From Trichoderma breve (lineage: Eukaryota; Ascomycota; Sordariomycetes; Hypocreales; Hypocreaceae), in contig NW_026611593.1 in assembly GCF_028502605.1 (NCBI RefSeq), positions 2,907,501-2,971,500 on the forward strand: a stretch of DNA of 64,000 nt, given 5' to 3'. A model generated the notes under the pieces. That model searched no databases. It was given only the letters and a program-made list of their open reading frames with translations, and was not told the origin of the DNA. Positions 36,291 to 48,452 of this stretch are shown here, piece by piece. Positions within the stretch are counted from its first letter, which is position 1. Every line of letters starts with the position of its first letter. The translations under genes and the position numbers were made by a program.

Positions 36291-37399
36291 TCAAGTCGCA
36301 ACAGGCTGGACCGCAGGAGCAGGCGTCGTCTCCCCCGTCGTCGACCGAATCTCGTCGCCCACAATGTCCTTCCTGCCGTCGCGGAAGTCGCGCATCAGGG
36401 ACAAAAAGATGGAATTTTGCCACTTCTCGCCGCTCTCGTGCTTGACGCAGTCGAGGAGCTTCTCGGCGGCCTCGGCGACAGCTGATTTCGGGAGCTGGGT
36501 GTCTACTTGTTCCTTTTCTAGCTCTGGCTCCAGCTGCGGCTCTTGTTCCATGACTGGTGCGAGCTCGGCTTCGGGTTCCTTTGAGTCTAGCGATAAGTTG
36601 CCGATTTCGGGCTCTTCGAGATGTGTCTGCTTTGAGGCTTCGACTGCAGCGGCGATGGCTTCGTTTTCCTCTAGTTCGCGGGCCATTTGCTCCATGGCGG
36701 CATCCACCTCGGTCATGTTGCCTCCTCCATGCGTCGACATCCAGCGCGACATTTCCTGGTCGAAATCCGGCTCCCTTGCTGTTGCGGCAGCAGGTGGGCT
36801 AAACATGGACGAGCCACCAAACGCAGCAGCAAAGTTTGGCTGCGCAAAGCTAGGCTGATAGCTGGACTGGAAGTTGGACTGAGCAGGCGAATGGCTCATC
36901 TGGCGAGCTGGTGCCGCCATGTGCGTTGCTGAAGGCGCTCGTTGCTGCTGCGCCGTGAAGCGGTTAAAGTCGGTTGCCCAGCTGCTCGCACCTGATGCCT
37001 GCATCTGCATCGGCGCGGGACTGGAAAAGCTAGGATGAGCTGCTGCCGGTGCAACTTGTGCAAAGGGCAGCGAGGCCGTCAGTCTGGTGGCGGGATCGCT
37101 TTCAAAGCCGGGCAGGGCAGACGCGCTGCCCATGAATGCGCCGAAGCCATCTTGCTGGCCCTGAGCGGGATGCAGCGGTGAAGAGCGGAAAGACTTTTTG
37201 TCAAAGATGTTAGCAAGAGCTACATCACGATGTTGTTTTGGTGATGGCGGTAGAAAAAGGGAGAGAGAGAGGGAATGCTTACATTCTGGCCGAAAGCCCC
37301 TCGGCTCACATGTCTGTCTTGGTGGTGGCTAGAATCGCGGGACTGGTGGTCGACGAGACGCTTAAAGGGCGTCGAGCCGCTGCAGGAAGCGTCTTCCAT
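36291..37399 (-). CDS. pex20: Peroxin 20, PTS2 co-receptor
   Basis: Exons 37399-37283 and 37193-36291, GT-AG, 339 residues. Pex20 works with Pex7 to bring PTS2-signal proteins such as thiolase to the peroxisome, and replaces the Pex18/21 or Pex5L role of other eukaryotes. The N-terminus (MEDASCSGSTPFKRLVDH) has the single conserved Cys (Cys6) that is ubiquitinated for receptor recycling. A docking WxxxF motif (WATDF) starts near residue 111, and there is an aromatic RWMSTHGG later. The C-terminal domain, with EKWQNSIFLSLMRDFRDG near residue 295, is the Pex7/PTS2 cargo-binding region. The middle is Gln/Ser/Ala- and then Glu-rich. The short first exon is required for the conserved Cys. Confidence 0.9.
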
Positions 37400-40035
37400 G
37401 GCTGTATGTGAACTGATAAGATGTGTTGAGTTCTGTTCCAGGTATGAGAATGATGTGAGTGAATGAGTGAGTGAGATAAGTTGTGGTTTGCTTGATGTAT
37501 GAGATGAAGCTCTATGGCGTTGTCACGTATTAGTAGGCAGGCAAAAGCCAGTTAGAGGGGCCCCGGCTGACTGACAATAGCCTCGGCGAAACCGGGGGTG
37601 GCGGATCTATGGATGTACTTTTGAATTGTACTCTTGTTTTCTCCCTTCTGTATTATTGTAGGTGTTTAGTTGTTATAATGAAGAAATAACTATGGATGCA
37701 AATAATAGCCAAATGATTTATCCGATATGGACATTTAAATATACAATGACATCTAAATACTTGTAAGGAGACGCTTCTTTGATGTATACTTGAGTGCATC
37801 GATAGACCGAGGTGCGACTCTGCTGCAAGGTGGATCCGGGGCCAATACCGGCGAGCGCAGGTACCGATTTGTACGTACTAGTTGATGATGTCAGCTGGGA
37901 GCAGAGAAGGCAGCGCAGAGCATGTGATCTGTAAGATTACATAACCCAAGTTCTAAGTTTGCATCGATAGAGTAATGAGATTCGGATACAAGAATCTCTC
38001 TATATGCTGCAAACAGACGGACCTATTGCTAGAGGGAAACAAAGCCAACACATACAGTAACACATACACCACGAGGAGAAGGATTTTGAATTGTCCCGAA
38101 CATGTGTTGCACTGCAGATATTTGGAGTCACCATTTATTCCGGCGGGGTTAATCGATTGATTAGTCGTGGACCATCAGAGTTGTGTGGTTGACTCCGGAT
38201 AAAGAGGCTTGTTAGACTTGCTCAAGTGAAGCAATCATGAGCATATGTTCTCTGCTTCCCAGGTTATCCCAGAGAATCTCGGCAAACAACTGATAGCAGT
38301 TCAAAGAAGGGTCTCCAGTTTCCTATCTGTTACTGCCATAGGCTGGTGACCATCTGTGCTGGGTGAGCCATTGACGGTGCTCCAACTCCTGTGTGCGCAT
38401 GTAAGCTCCCACACACATGTGCGTATAATGTTTCGCTGAGAGTGCGCGCACGTATCCCAACGGCCTCCCACACTGTACCAGTCTCACCCTTGCCTCGTGG
38501 AGCGGGGGCCGGGCCAACTAAAATAGACAGGGGTAAAGTACTAAGTAGCGCTCAATTCAGGAGATCAGGCAGCTCAATCAGACCGAAACAGCGCTACCAA
38601 GTTGGCGATACTTGTTGCGGCTGCTCAGGACTTGTTTATGCTGCAGGGAGGTGAGAGAGGAGATGAGATGAGTTGAGATGGTGTTGATGAGGGAGTCTTT
38701 TCTCGGCATTCTTTCATCCGGGAGCAGTTCTTGTTTGCCGTCCGTGTCTCAAGTAAGGATGACTTGGCACCTACATCATAGACTAGGTACTCCGTACATC
38801 TGTTATGAAGATCAAAATGTAAGACAACAAAGTGCCGACTTCCATGCCAACATCAAGTGTCTTTCATTACACAGAGAAATAGGCGGATGTCCGGGACAGC
38901 GCATGCTCTGCTTGTTCCGTTTGCGCTAATCACCGGCTGGTTGGCTGCCGTATCCACACGGCCCAATTAAGCATCAATCATTGGATTGGAGAGGGGAGAT
39001 TTCCATCTGTCTGCGTTCATGGTGTACAGTGACTTGTACTTGTATCTGCCGGGCACGCGACAGTCCGATGGGCGGGATTGAACAAGTCGGATTTCGTACT
39101 CGGTTCAGGCAAAGCACTCTTGGCAGGTTTATAGGGAGATGATATGCTGCCAAGCAGTCGAGACCATCGGCGATATGTAATGGAATTGATGGAATGGATC
39201 TTGACAAAACAGCTCGAGGTCTGCTTGCTGCTTAGGTGGCAATAATTTGTATTTTAGCTCCTGCCTAAGAGTGAATAGCAGCGGCAGCAATAATACAGCC
39301 GTCTTAGTAGCTTGGCGGGCGGGAATATTGGATCAATATTTTGGGGTCCGTCTACTGTTTCTCTCGCCTGAATACAGATGCGATGCTACATACCTACAGT
39401 ACAGCGCAGGAAAACTGCCTTTATCCATCAGGAATGGTTCAACTTGTACTGTACACCAAGTTCAATGTTGCCTCAATGTACCCATACTTCTTTGCCAACG
39501 AATAGTCTCTGTCATTGATCTCAGCGCCCATCTCTCTCTCCCCTGACGGTGCTTCAATTGGGCTTCTAGGTTCCATTTTCCAGGGCCCGTCAGTGACCCC
39601 CTGCCGCTCTGGCTTCCCCGAGAGGCGCCTGATGACCCTGAGGCTAACACCTGACACTCCACCCCCCTTGCATTGAGGTACTTGCACTTGTACTTGTACT
39701 TGTACTTGGGCCACCACCGCATTGATTCTGCATTGCTAGCATTGACTTCGTTCCTCAATTGGCGGGTACGGATACGCGCTTCTCTCTATTCTCTTCTCCT
39801 CCCGCAAATCTGTTCCTCCATCTGGTCATCCGCCAGCATCTGGCCCAATTTTCATTCTAGCTGCATCGCAGAAGCGGAGAGAGTCGATGGCCAGGCCCCG
39901 GTCCAGCCAAAAGAAGTAGACCGGCAGCCAACCAGATCCCGGACATGGGCATGGGCAGCCAAACCCCGTCCTGGATGCCCCCTTCATTATTACAGCACTC
40001 CAACTACCACCACCTTGTGCTGTGACTAATAAACT
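37400..40035. other. Large intergenic region between divergent genes
   Basis: 2.6 kb with no credible ORF. The right part (39540-40035) is the probable promoter and leader of the transporter gene. A hexamer microsatellite lies at 39679-39708. Confidence 0.5.
39679..39708. repeat. TACTTG hexamer microsatellite
   Basis: Five consecutive 6-bp units (one reads CACTTG), about 330 bp upstream of the transporter start. Confidence 0.85.
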
Positions 40036-42007
40036 ATGTCCTCCTCTCATTCTCATTCTGATCATCCTCACCCTCACCCTCATCGACGCCGCTCCTCCAT
40101 CGCCATTGACACCGACGCCACCCTCACCGAGCCCTTCCCCGACTTCTCTCCCTCTGTCGTCACCTCCCCCGAGTTTGGACGAGAGGGCGCATCCACCAGC
40201 GCGTTCGTCCAGTCCTCGTCCTCGGGAGTCGCCTCTGCACAAGTGGCCGGTGACAGCAACAGCACCGAGATCGAGATGGAGCCCATTCTAGGACACAGGA
40301 GGCGAAAGAGCAGCGCCCTCAACAACACTCCCCAAGCCGCACCAGCAGCTGCCGGCGCTGGTGGCAGAAAACACCTTTCGGCCGGTTTGCCTGACCGCTC
40401 AGACTTGTTGGAGGAAACCGGAGGAAGCAGCAGCACATCGACCAACTCTGGAAACGACGACGATGGCCACGGGAGGCCCAGCTTCAGCGATGAGGATCTA
40501 CACAGTGACGAGGAGACGGGATTGAGCAACAAGGAGCGTGCCCGGAGGCAGAAGAAGCGCCGGAGAATAACACAGCTGGGACAGCGCATTGCGCGTGACA
40601 AGTCGTTGTCGGAAGAAGAGCGCCAGGAAGCAGACAAGGACGTCGTCAAGAAGCTGCTTGTCAATGTCGTATTGATTCTGCTGTGGTACTTCTTTTCACT
40701 ATCCATCTCGCTGGTAAGTTGACTGCTTTTACAAGCCAAAATTGTCCTCTTTTTGGTTTTGCTGTAATGGTTTCCTCTGACAGAATTGGCCTGCAGTACA
40801 ACAAGTGGATGTTTGACGAAGATCGCCTCAACTTTGCGTTCCCACTATTCACAACGTCGATGCACATGGTGGTGCAATTTATCCTCTCCGGCCTCGTCCT
40901 CTTCTTCATTCCGTCATTACGGCCGCAGAAATCCCACACATCCGACATGGGCAGATCCCGGCACGAAACGGAGAACAGCTCGACTATGTCCAAGATGTTT
41001 TATCTTACAAGGGTTGGACCTTGCGGTGCTGCCACCGGTCTCGACATTGGCTTGGGAAATACTTCACTCAAGTTTATCAGCTTGACATTTTACAGTGAGT
41101 TTTGGTTAACCATCCCAGTACTTATCCCACCCAACTAACAACTCGTCAAGCCATGTGCAAGTCCTCCTCTCTCGCATTCGTTCTCCTGTTCGCATTCGCC
41201 TTTGGCCTCGAAAAGCCCACCTGGCGCCTCGTCGCCATCATTGCAACCATGACAATGGGCGTCATCCTCATGGTGTTCGGTGAAGTCGAATTCAAGCTCG
41301 GTGGCTTCGCTCTCGTCATTTCAGCAGCCTTCTTTTCCGGCTTCCGCTGGGGCCTCACCCAGATTCTGCTTCTTCGCAACCCCGCGACTTCGAACCCCTT
41401 TTCCAGCATCTTCTTCCTTACGCCAGTCATGTTCATCACTCTGTTTTCCATTGCAATCCCTGTTGAGGGCTTCGTTCCTCTCTGGGAAGGCTTGAAGACT
41501 CTCAGCGCCGAATGGGGCACCTTCATGACGCCCTTGTTCCTTTTATTCCCAGGTTGTATCGCCTTTTGTATGACGGCATCCGAGTTCGCCTTGCTGCAGC
41601 GTACATCCGTCGTCACGCTCTCCATTGCCGGCATCTTCAAGGAGGTCGTCACCATCTCGGCCGCCTCCGTCGTGTTCAAGGACAAACTCACCCTCATCAA
41701 CTTCATCGGCCTCATCACCACCATGCTGGCCATCATCGCCTACAACTACGTCAAGATTAGCAAGATGCGCGAGGAGGCCCAGGTCCAAGTCCACGTCCGC
41801 GTCACCGACGTCGACGCCGGCATGAGCACTAGTGCCAGCGACTTTGAAAACGACGACAGCGCCGAGGAGACAGCTGGGCTCCTTGCGCAGAACATGGAGA
41901 GGGGCGACGCCCTCGTCACGTCCGACGGCGATATTCAGCCCAACGGCGTGCGGTCCTCGCACCAAAGAGATGCGTCGAGAGATCGCCTACTAAGAAGGGA
42001 CAGCTAA
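40036..42007 (+). CDS. SLC35C2/YMD8-like triose-phosphate or nucleotide-sugar transporter
   Basis: Exons 40036-40713, 40797-41094 and 41151-42007, GT-AG, 610 residues. About ten hydrophobic segments (first VVKKLLVNVVLILLWYFFSLSIS near 208, last INFIGLITTMLAIIAYNYV) form a drug/metabolite-superfamily transporter of the TPT branch. YNKWMF, LDIGLGNTSLKFIS and SVVTLSIAGIFKEV are typical of the SLC35C2/YMD8 group, which sits in the early secretory pathway. The substrate is unproven. The N-terminal 200 residues are an extra cytosolic region, beginning with a His-rich stretch (HSHSDHPHPHPH) and then acidic and Ser-rich. The C-terminus is also long and acidic. The first intron's 3' end is placed at the later AG (40796) because it restores YNKW in frame. 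Confidence 0.9.
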
Positions 42008-42716
42008 ACGAGAAAGCAGAGGGAATGCACATCGAATATACATATATACGCAACATTAGGGCGATTCCGAACCACCTGCCCTACATACCACGTCATTTTA
42101 TTATAAATTTTTTGTATACTGGCTGTTATTTCGAGGTCTTTTTCTAGGCCAACCAAGGCTTTTTGCACACACAACAAACATACATATATCTTGTCAGAAA
42201 GCCTGGTATCTATTATCATTGTTAAAGCATTTGAATGGGAAGATATGGAATGGGACGGGGGAATGCAATCTGGAGCACATAAAACTTGTTTTCTTTTTAA
42301 TGGGCTGAACCAATGTTGTTTTATTTTACAAGGGCAGATTTGGAAGAGAAGATATGGATGAGGAGAATGAGGAGGAAGAGATGGTTTTGATCAACCAGCA
42401 TGTGTTGTTTCATGCATGACGGGAAAGCATTTAGACAGACGGCTAGAGCAGAGGGCGAAACAGATACCCCATGTGAAATATGAAGGTGTATACTGGACAA
42501 ATCTTTTCGTATTAACAAAGGCCATGTGTTGTATTTTTACACTATGTATGCATCAAAGTAATCCCTTTTTGTTATTTCCATGTACGGGTATGTCCTGATA
42601 ATGTTCCTCCCTTTCCCCAACGCCAATGCGTAGACTCAAACATAAAAAAAACATGAGAACAACACAAGTCTTGTGTTCTATGCCATCAAAAGAATCATCT
42701 TCCCTTCCCCCATTCT
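42008..42716. other. Intergenic region between convergent genes
   Basis: AT-rich 3' flanks of the transporter and the RNA-binding protein. No gene is seen. Confidence 0.5.
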
Positions 42717-43844
42717 TTAACCCAAAAGGCGTAAACCATTCTTCGTCTTCTGCCCAGCCTTGGTAACGCCAGAACCCGATCGAGGACCAAGATTCGGCTC
42801 ATACCCTCCAGCCCCGGAATCATTTCCGCGGTTCCCACTACCACTGTTGCCGCCCTTCTTCTTGTTGTTGTGTCCCTTATTCTTAACATTTGTCGCCTTA
42901 ATCTCCGTATTGGCCTTCTTGACGACAACGGGATGGCTCTGGATGTATTTGCCGTGCATCTCCTTGGCCGCCTGAAAAAAGTCATCGGCGTCGCTGAAGC
43001 TGACGAAGCCGTATCCCTTGGACTTTGTCGTGCGCTTATCACGAATGACTCTGGCCTTTTGCACGGATTTCCACCGAGCAAACGCCTTGAGGAGAGACTC
43101 GTCTGTCGTTTCGCCAGCCAAGTTTCCAACAAAGAGGCGCAAGTGAGACGGATCCCATTCCAGCAATGTGTCGTCCGTCCACTTCTTGCCGCCGCCCTCT
43201 CGAACAACAGTCTTCTTCTTGTCCGTCTGCGCAGTCGGGTCTACGACCTCGGGCTTCGCGTACTCTGGCGCCGGCACGGGCTTGCCGTCCTTGTCGGTTT
43301 CGCGGGGGCCGTAGGCGCTCTGCCATTGGGCAATCTGGGCAGCCATGTCCGGGTCGTAGTCAGGTCCAGCGGCAGCAGCAGCACCTGGCGTAGGGAAAGG
43401 GTTCTGGATACGCGGTGCTGCTTGGTACTGCTGGGCCTGGTACGGTTGGGCCTGGTATGACTGGCCCTGGTACGACTGCGACTGCTGCTGCGAATAGGCA
43501 TGAGGGGCGTAGCTTTGCGCTTGCTGTTGCTGGGGATAGTGTTGTTGCTGATTGCCTGCTTGAGGGTACGAGTATCCCGAAGCAGAGCGGTTCACGGACG
43601 AGCCCGCAGCGTGGCTAGGATAGCTCGAGTAGGACGAGCCATAGTGGGCTTGGGCAGCTGGGTAGCTCGAGGCGGCGGCTGCTCGCGCGGAGTTTGCATT
43701 CGAGTACGACGGCGTCGACGATGACGATGCCGGTGCGGCAGAGGACTGGCCCGACGGGTTGAAGCTCGATCTGAAGCCTGGCCTCGATGTGCTGGCGGGC
43801 GGGCGCGCAGGGAGATTCGTGCCTGGAGGTGGTGGATGTGACAT
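42717..43844 (-). CDS. RBM42-like RRM RNA-binding protein
   Basis: Single exon, 375 residues. The ATG at 43844 (MSHPPPPG) is the first true ATG; the frame open to 43853 would start at TTG. Residues 1-140 are Ser/Ala/Pro- and then Tyr/Gln-rich, with runs of QSYQ and AQPYQ that resemble prion-like low-complexity segments. One RRM lies in the C-terminal half, with RNP2 LRLFVGNL and RNP1 KGYGFVSF near residues 236-310. A basic Asn/Lys/Gly tail follows. The conserved DDTLLEWDPSHLRLFVGNL block is characteristic of RBM42, which in animals works with hnRNP K and in splicing. The role in fungi is little known. Confidence 0.9.
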   Translation of the reverse strand: MSHPPPPGTNLPARPPASTSRPGFRSSFNPSGQSSAAPASSSSTPSYSNANSARAAAASSYPAAQAHYGSSYSSYPSHAAGSSVNRSASGYSYPQAGNQQQHYPQQQQAQSYAPHAYSQQQSQSYQGQSYQAQPYQAQQYQAAPRIQNPFPTPGAAAAAGPDYDPDMAAQIAQWQSAYGPRETDKDGKPVPAPEYAKPEVVDPTAQTDKKKTVVREGGGKKWTDDTLLEWDPSHLRLFVGNLAGETTDESLLKAFARWKSVQKARVIRDKRTTKSKGYGFVSFSDADDFFQAAKEMHGKYIQSHPVVVKKANTEIKATNVKNKGHNNKKKGGNSGSGNRGNDSGAGGYEPNLGPRSGSGVTKAGQKTKNGLRLLG

Positions 43845-44861
43845 GATGAACAAACCCCGTTTTTTTTTTTTTTTGTTTTCTTATGGCTGATGGGAGTCTC
43901 GCAGCTGTGCAAAGTAAAAACGTACCTTTGAGCGTCCCTTTGGCTCAAAGTCCCCACGATTGCAAGTTCCGTTTGCGTGCGCGGCTGGTTGTGGGCGCGT
44001 ATCGAGATTTCGAGAAGAGAGTTTTTGCGGTTTCGGTAGATTCGAGAAGCGTGGCGGTTTGGCCACTGGTTGTTGATATCGAGATCTAAAATCGGCGAGG
44101 CAACGGAGAGGTCACGTGATTGGATAATGGACTGGCAGCAGGTTTGCAGAGAGTCATGTGACAGTTGACACGGTAGGTGGATAAGTATCTACAGAATACA
44201 GAGGAATTTATTGCATTTACATTCATTCATTATAGCATGTAATAGAGCCATTGTTTGGAATGGTGATGGCTTTGTTTTCTTGACAGTGACCTCACACATG
44301 GCTGGTGTACAGACGATCAGTGATTGGCTTATGTGTACTAATCCAAGACCCGCCCTTCGAGGCACGTTTAAGTAGATTCTTTGACCCAAACGAATGAAGG
44401 TTAGAATAGATCAATGCATTGACCATTGAGTGAAGCATTCATAATAAGAATAAGCAACATCTAGTACATTAATATGTATCCATTGTATATATAGGTACTC
44501 AGTCTCATTTAGTCTCATTCATTCATTGCAAGGCTACCTCTATCTAAATACTGACCCACTCCCATCTTCAATGCTGACCTATGATTGGCCCAAAGCCCAG
44601 CTGCAGCCTCGTCGCGACAAATTCGGGTTTCGCGCGACTCAAACGACAGCCGCATCTCACGCTCTGCATCTTTCGCATCCCGGCCGCTGCATCTGCCTTT
44701 TCCACTTTCCGCCTCATCTCCAGATCCATCGGCGCTCTTCACGTGCCGCGCGCATTGGATCCGCCACCATCGTCCCGGCCAAATCTGTGCCATTCTGGCT
44801 GCGCATTTTGCATGCCTGAAGCTGCAAGAGTCGAGTCGCCATAGAGCCGACAGCACCCAGC
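43845..44861. other. Divergent promoter region of the RBM42-like gene and ssr4
   Basis: Holds a 15-base T run at about 43861-43875 (an A run in the RBM42-like leader) and a CACGTG/CCAAT site. The part at 44560-44861 is the leader of ssr4. No gene is seen. Confidence 0.5.
44112..44123. promoter_or_regulatory. CACGTG E-box joined to an inverted CCAAT box
   Basis: TCACGTGA is immediately followed by ATTGG, the reverse of CCAAT, about 270 bp upstream of the RBM42-like start and in the shared divergent promoter. CACGTG is bound by bHLH factors such as Cbf1 and CCAAT by the HAP complex; occupancy is unknown. Confidence 0.35.
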
Positions 44862-47216
44862 ATGGCGCAACCAAATCCCAGCCACAGCGTCCCCCAGGAC
44901 CTTGTAAGTGCTCTCTTATTTCGAATGCCGAATTGCAGGCATCACCATGTACTAGAACTGCTGCTAATACAGGATGGATATAGATGCCACATGTTCACCT
45001 CATCTCGTCGTACCGATACCCTGCGATCCCCCGGCTCGACTTCAACGAGGTTGCCAAGTGGCTTATGAATGCGCCCCAGATTGCCAGAGACCAGGCGCCC
45101 TTCTTCTGGACATATCTCGATAAGCCCGCCGATGGCACCATCCTGCTGACATGGCAGCCTCTCTCTAGATTGGGGACCAATTTCGCGACGGATGGCTTCG
45201 TTTGGGCACCGCCTGAGCAGATCTACAAGCATGATTTGGGCAATGGATTGGTTTGTGACACTATTGAGCCATTGGCAAATGTCCTAGACAACAACTGACA
45301 CGCGACAACAGATGCTCGAGATATACTACCTCAAGGCAGGCTATATCCCCGGCGAACAATTCACCCTCCATGCTCGACGACGATTCCGACTTGTTCCCGT
45401 CGCCGGTCACCCCAACCCCCCGCAGCCAGACCCAAACTTGTTCATTGTGCACTATGGTCCTGCCGAGATGAACGATCGCGTCCCCGTTGCCATGATTCCC
45501 TATGACGAGAGGGTCAATGCCATCATGCAACAACGCCACTTTCTCCAGCGGGCAGGCCAGATCCGCCGAAAGGAGTTCATGCTGTCTGATAGAGTCAACT
45601 GGCCTTCACTCCCGGAGCTCACTCGCCAGCAGATGGGTCCCCAGATGAACCCTCGCGGTGTACCTCAGCAGATGGCATACCCTGCCCAGCCACCGCCGCC
45701 TGGCCCGCCTCCTAAGAGGGCTCGCCATGGCCAGGCTCAGGCCCAGCAAGCAGTGCTTCCACCAGGAATCCCCCCTGTCGATGCCGCCTTTGACGACGAT
45801 GAGGATATCTCGAGGGGAGACATGTTTGATCACCTAACGCCAAGGGAGATCTCAATGAGCCGATACCAGCAAAATCACGAGTGGATGGAGGAAATCCTGT
45901 CTTCTGCCTATAGAATAAGTCAGATCACACCTGCTGACCTCGGCTTGGGTCTCAAAGGTGAACTGGCGTCCCTAACAGAGGGCATTTTTACTGCGCAGGG
46001 TGGCGAGGCATACAGCCAAGCACCGGAAAAGGCATACATCGGACGACTGGATCCTGGCCAGGCAGACGAATTCCGCAAGCGCGTCGACAAGTATGTCAGC
46101 TCTACTCAAGCCGAGATCCAGAAGATGGAAGAAGAGCACCAAAAGACAATGACTGCATTGAAAGAGCACTCGCTGCTGAAAATAAAAGAGAAGGAGCTGA
46201 GAAACATTGTGGACGGGCATGGATCACACGGCAAGCATCAGTCCGAAGATGAGCCCGTAGGCCGCCATGTGTCGAAACACTCCATCGAAGAAGTTGTGCA
46301 GCAGGTGGAGTCATCGACGGGTCGCAAGATAGTCAGCCTGCCGCTCTCCAAGCGCATCCAGGAGGGAGGTTATCAGGCTCCCGCCCCTGAGCCGCCAGCG
46401 CCAGGCTCAACTGCAGAACTTTCTCGGCAGCCATCTCGGGCGGGTTCTCAAGCAAGCGGTGGAATGATGGGTGAAACTGACATGGACATGGGTGATACAG
46501 CATCTGGATTACTCGATCAAATGCACACCGGATTCTCCTCCACATCGACGCCGGTCAACAACTTCCCAACGCCTCAGCCCAATCTCTCGGCCGGTCAGTC
46601 AGGCACAGCTACTCCGGCACAGGCTGCAAACGCCGCTTCACCGGCTCCCGCAGCCGCGGCACCTACAGCTGCTCCCCCACAGCCTGCGGGAGACGTAGAA
46701 ATGGGTGGAACTGATACTGCTGCCGAGAACGAGGTACGAACTACGCCCGACCATGGCACTGGTAGTGGAGACTGGGTCGTGGTTCCCAAAGATGACGACC
46801 AGGCAACGGCTAACGATGCGGCTCAGACAACAACACAACCTCCTACTGATGCTGCCGCCACGACTACCGCCCCTATTCCTGCTGCCGCTCCCACGGCTAG
46901 TGCAGAGGGCGATGATGCCAAACCACCAACACCAGCGGCCGCAAAGGTGCCCTCAGCAGCAGCGACCCCTGCGGTTACAGAAGGAGGCTCTGTATCCTTT
47001 GATCAGAATGACTTTAGCTCTCTAGGCGATTTAGACACGGCGGGCGATGCCCTCGCGGGCTACGATGCCCCGGAGCTGGACGGCTCAGCAGGCGGACTCG
47101 GCGATGACGACCTGGATCTGCAGATGGACATGGAGGACTCGGCTTTCGGAGATGCTTTTCACGGCGTTGACGCTTCTCATACCCCGGGGGATGGACAAAA
47201 TCAGGATGGCATGTGA
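44862..47216 (+). CDS. ssr4: SWI/SNF and RSC subunit Ssr4
   Basis: Exons 44862-44903 (14 codons, MAQPNPSHSVPQDL), 44984-45250 and 45312-47216, GT-AG, 737 residues. The N-terminal 230 residues match the Ssr4 (DUF1750) family: PHVHLISSYRYPAIPRLDF, FFWTYLDKPADGTILLTW, LEIYYLKAGYIPGEQF. Ssr4 is shared by the SWI/SNF and RSC chromatin-remodelling complexes in fission yeast and is found across filamentous fungi, so this is a nuclear protein. A Pro/Gln linker follows, then a second conserved block (RGDMFDHLTPREISMSRYQQNHEWMEEILSS) and a charged coiled-coil-like helix. The last 250 residues are low-complexity Ala/Thr/Pro and acidic. The first intron's 3' end is set at the AG at 44983 because the earlier AG breaks the frame. 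Confidence 0.9.
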
Positions 47217-47280
47217 AATAGTTAGGTAATTTGTTCTTGCTGCGTTTTTGTCTTGATAGGAAATCGGAAAGAAAAAGACA

Positions 47281-47510
47281 TTATTTAGAATGATAGTGTT
47301 TAAGTGTTTGAGTAGAGGGGTGTCTTTACAGGCGGATTTAATGCTATTGCGTTGATGAGACTGACGGGGGAATGTAACATTGATGAGAAAGATGGAAATT
47401 GTAATGCTTGGTAGGAGAATGAGATTGCAAATTCTGAGAGACAGTTGCTTTATTTGCTTGTTGGATGTTCTTTTAGGGTAGGTTGACGTCTATATGATAT
47501 TTGCCACTAT
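47281..47510. repeat. Segmental duplication, copy A
   Basis: About 230 bp just after ssr4 that is repeated imperfectly at 47695-47935 in the same orientation. Shared landmarks are 'gtttgagtagag', 'gggaatgtaa.attgatgagaaagatggaaa', 'taggagaatgagatt' and 'taggttga.gt.tatatgatat'. It probably includes the ssr4 3' UTR. Confidence 0.75.
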
Positions 47511-47695
47511 TAAAAGAGTTTCTTTAAGTCGACCACGAGTGAATGCTCTGTCTTATGTATGGCATGTTATCAAGCATCGAATAGCCTTGGGAAATCGTCA
47601 ACACGATTACCTGTAATCTTTGAACTCTCATATATTCCTTAATGCTACGCTACTTGGTAACAAATGTCTCCAATTGATCCATCATCCTCAGATAT
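47511..47695 (-). pseudogene. Relic of an NLR gene 3' end
   Basis: This stretch resembles the last about 50 coding bases and the 3' flank of the intact NLR (48345-48505). On the minus strand, 47695-47645 reads ISEDDGSIGDICYQVA then stop, against VSDDDELVGDFIFQLAY then stop in the intact gene. The following bases ('gagtttctt..agt.gac.acg', 'tatcaa..a.cgaat') also align. Nothing upstream of these 16 codons is preserved, so it is a fragment of a lost paralogue or of a duplicated end. Confidence 0.6.
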
Positions 47696-47935
47696 TATTT
47701 AGATCATGGTGTTTTAAACCGTTTGAGTAGAGTGATAACTTTGCTGGAGGATAATGCTTTTTCGTTGATGAAACTGGTAGGGGAATGTAATATTGATGAG
47801 AAAGATGGAAACTGATGCTTGTTAGGAGAATGAGATTGTTACCTAGTAGTTCTAATGTAAAGTGGATGTTTTATTTAAGGTTGTTGAGTCTTCTTCTAGG
47901 ATAGGTTGATGTTTATATGATATCTGCTATTGCCT
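47695..47935. repeat. Segmental duplication, copy B
   Basis: Second copy of the 230-bp segment at 47281-47510, separated from the first by the NLR 3' relic. Confidence 0.75.
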
Positions 47936-48335
47936 AGCAAGTACAGGTCAGAAAAAGCGAGACTGCAAAATGAATAAGTACATACATCCAGTCATATAGA
48001 TATCTAATTAGTTTATTAAACGGGCGTAGTAAAAAAAAAAACCTACTACTAAGTAAATAATAGATTAATATAGATATAATAATAGCTACCAAATATATAT
48101 AGACATAGTAGCAGTTACTAGAGATATATAAATATAATAGCAGTTACTAGAGAAATATAAATATAATAGCAGTTACTAGAGAAATTATAGATTTAGTAGT
48201 AAATACCTATAGTACTAGAGAAATATAGATACTTAGAGAGTTAGGATTTGTAGGCGTGTTATTTAAGGCGTGTGCGTTCGTAATCTTCTCATTCTCGGTT
48301 TTCTGTCCCCCACTTGCCCAGGTACCTACTCATAT
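47936..48335. repeat. AT-rich element with 29-bp minisatellite, left copy
   Basis: The centre (48090-48240) holds about four diverged tandem units close to 'atataatagcagttactagagaaat'. The right end (about 48250-48330) is a GC-richer tail: 'gcgtgtgcgttcgtaatcttct', 'ctcggttttctgtcc', 'cacttgcc'. The same minisatellite and tail occur in the same orientation at 52490-52742. No ORF is present. It appears to interrupt the B copy of the duplication from the NLR 3' end. Confidence 0.7.
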
Positions 48336-48452
48336 AAGAGAGTTTCTTGGAAGTTGACTACGAATGCTTTGCCTTACAATATATTATCAAATACCGAATG
48401 GCCATGGAACCCATCAAAGCGAATATTCGTCTTTGACCCCTCATTTACAACT

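Noticed and set aside
37975..38160. Short ORF in the pex20-transporter gap
   Set aside because: 61 codons without domain or conserved features.
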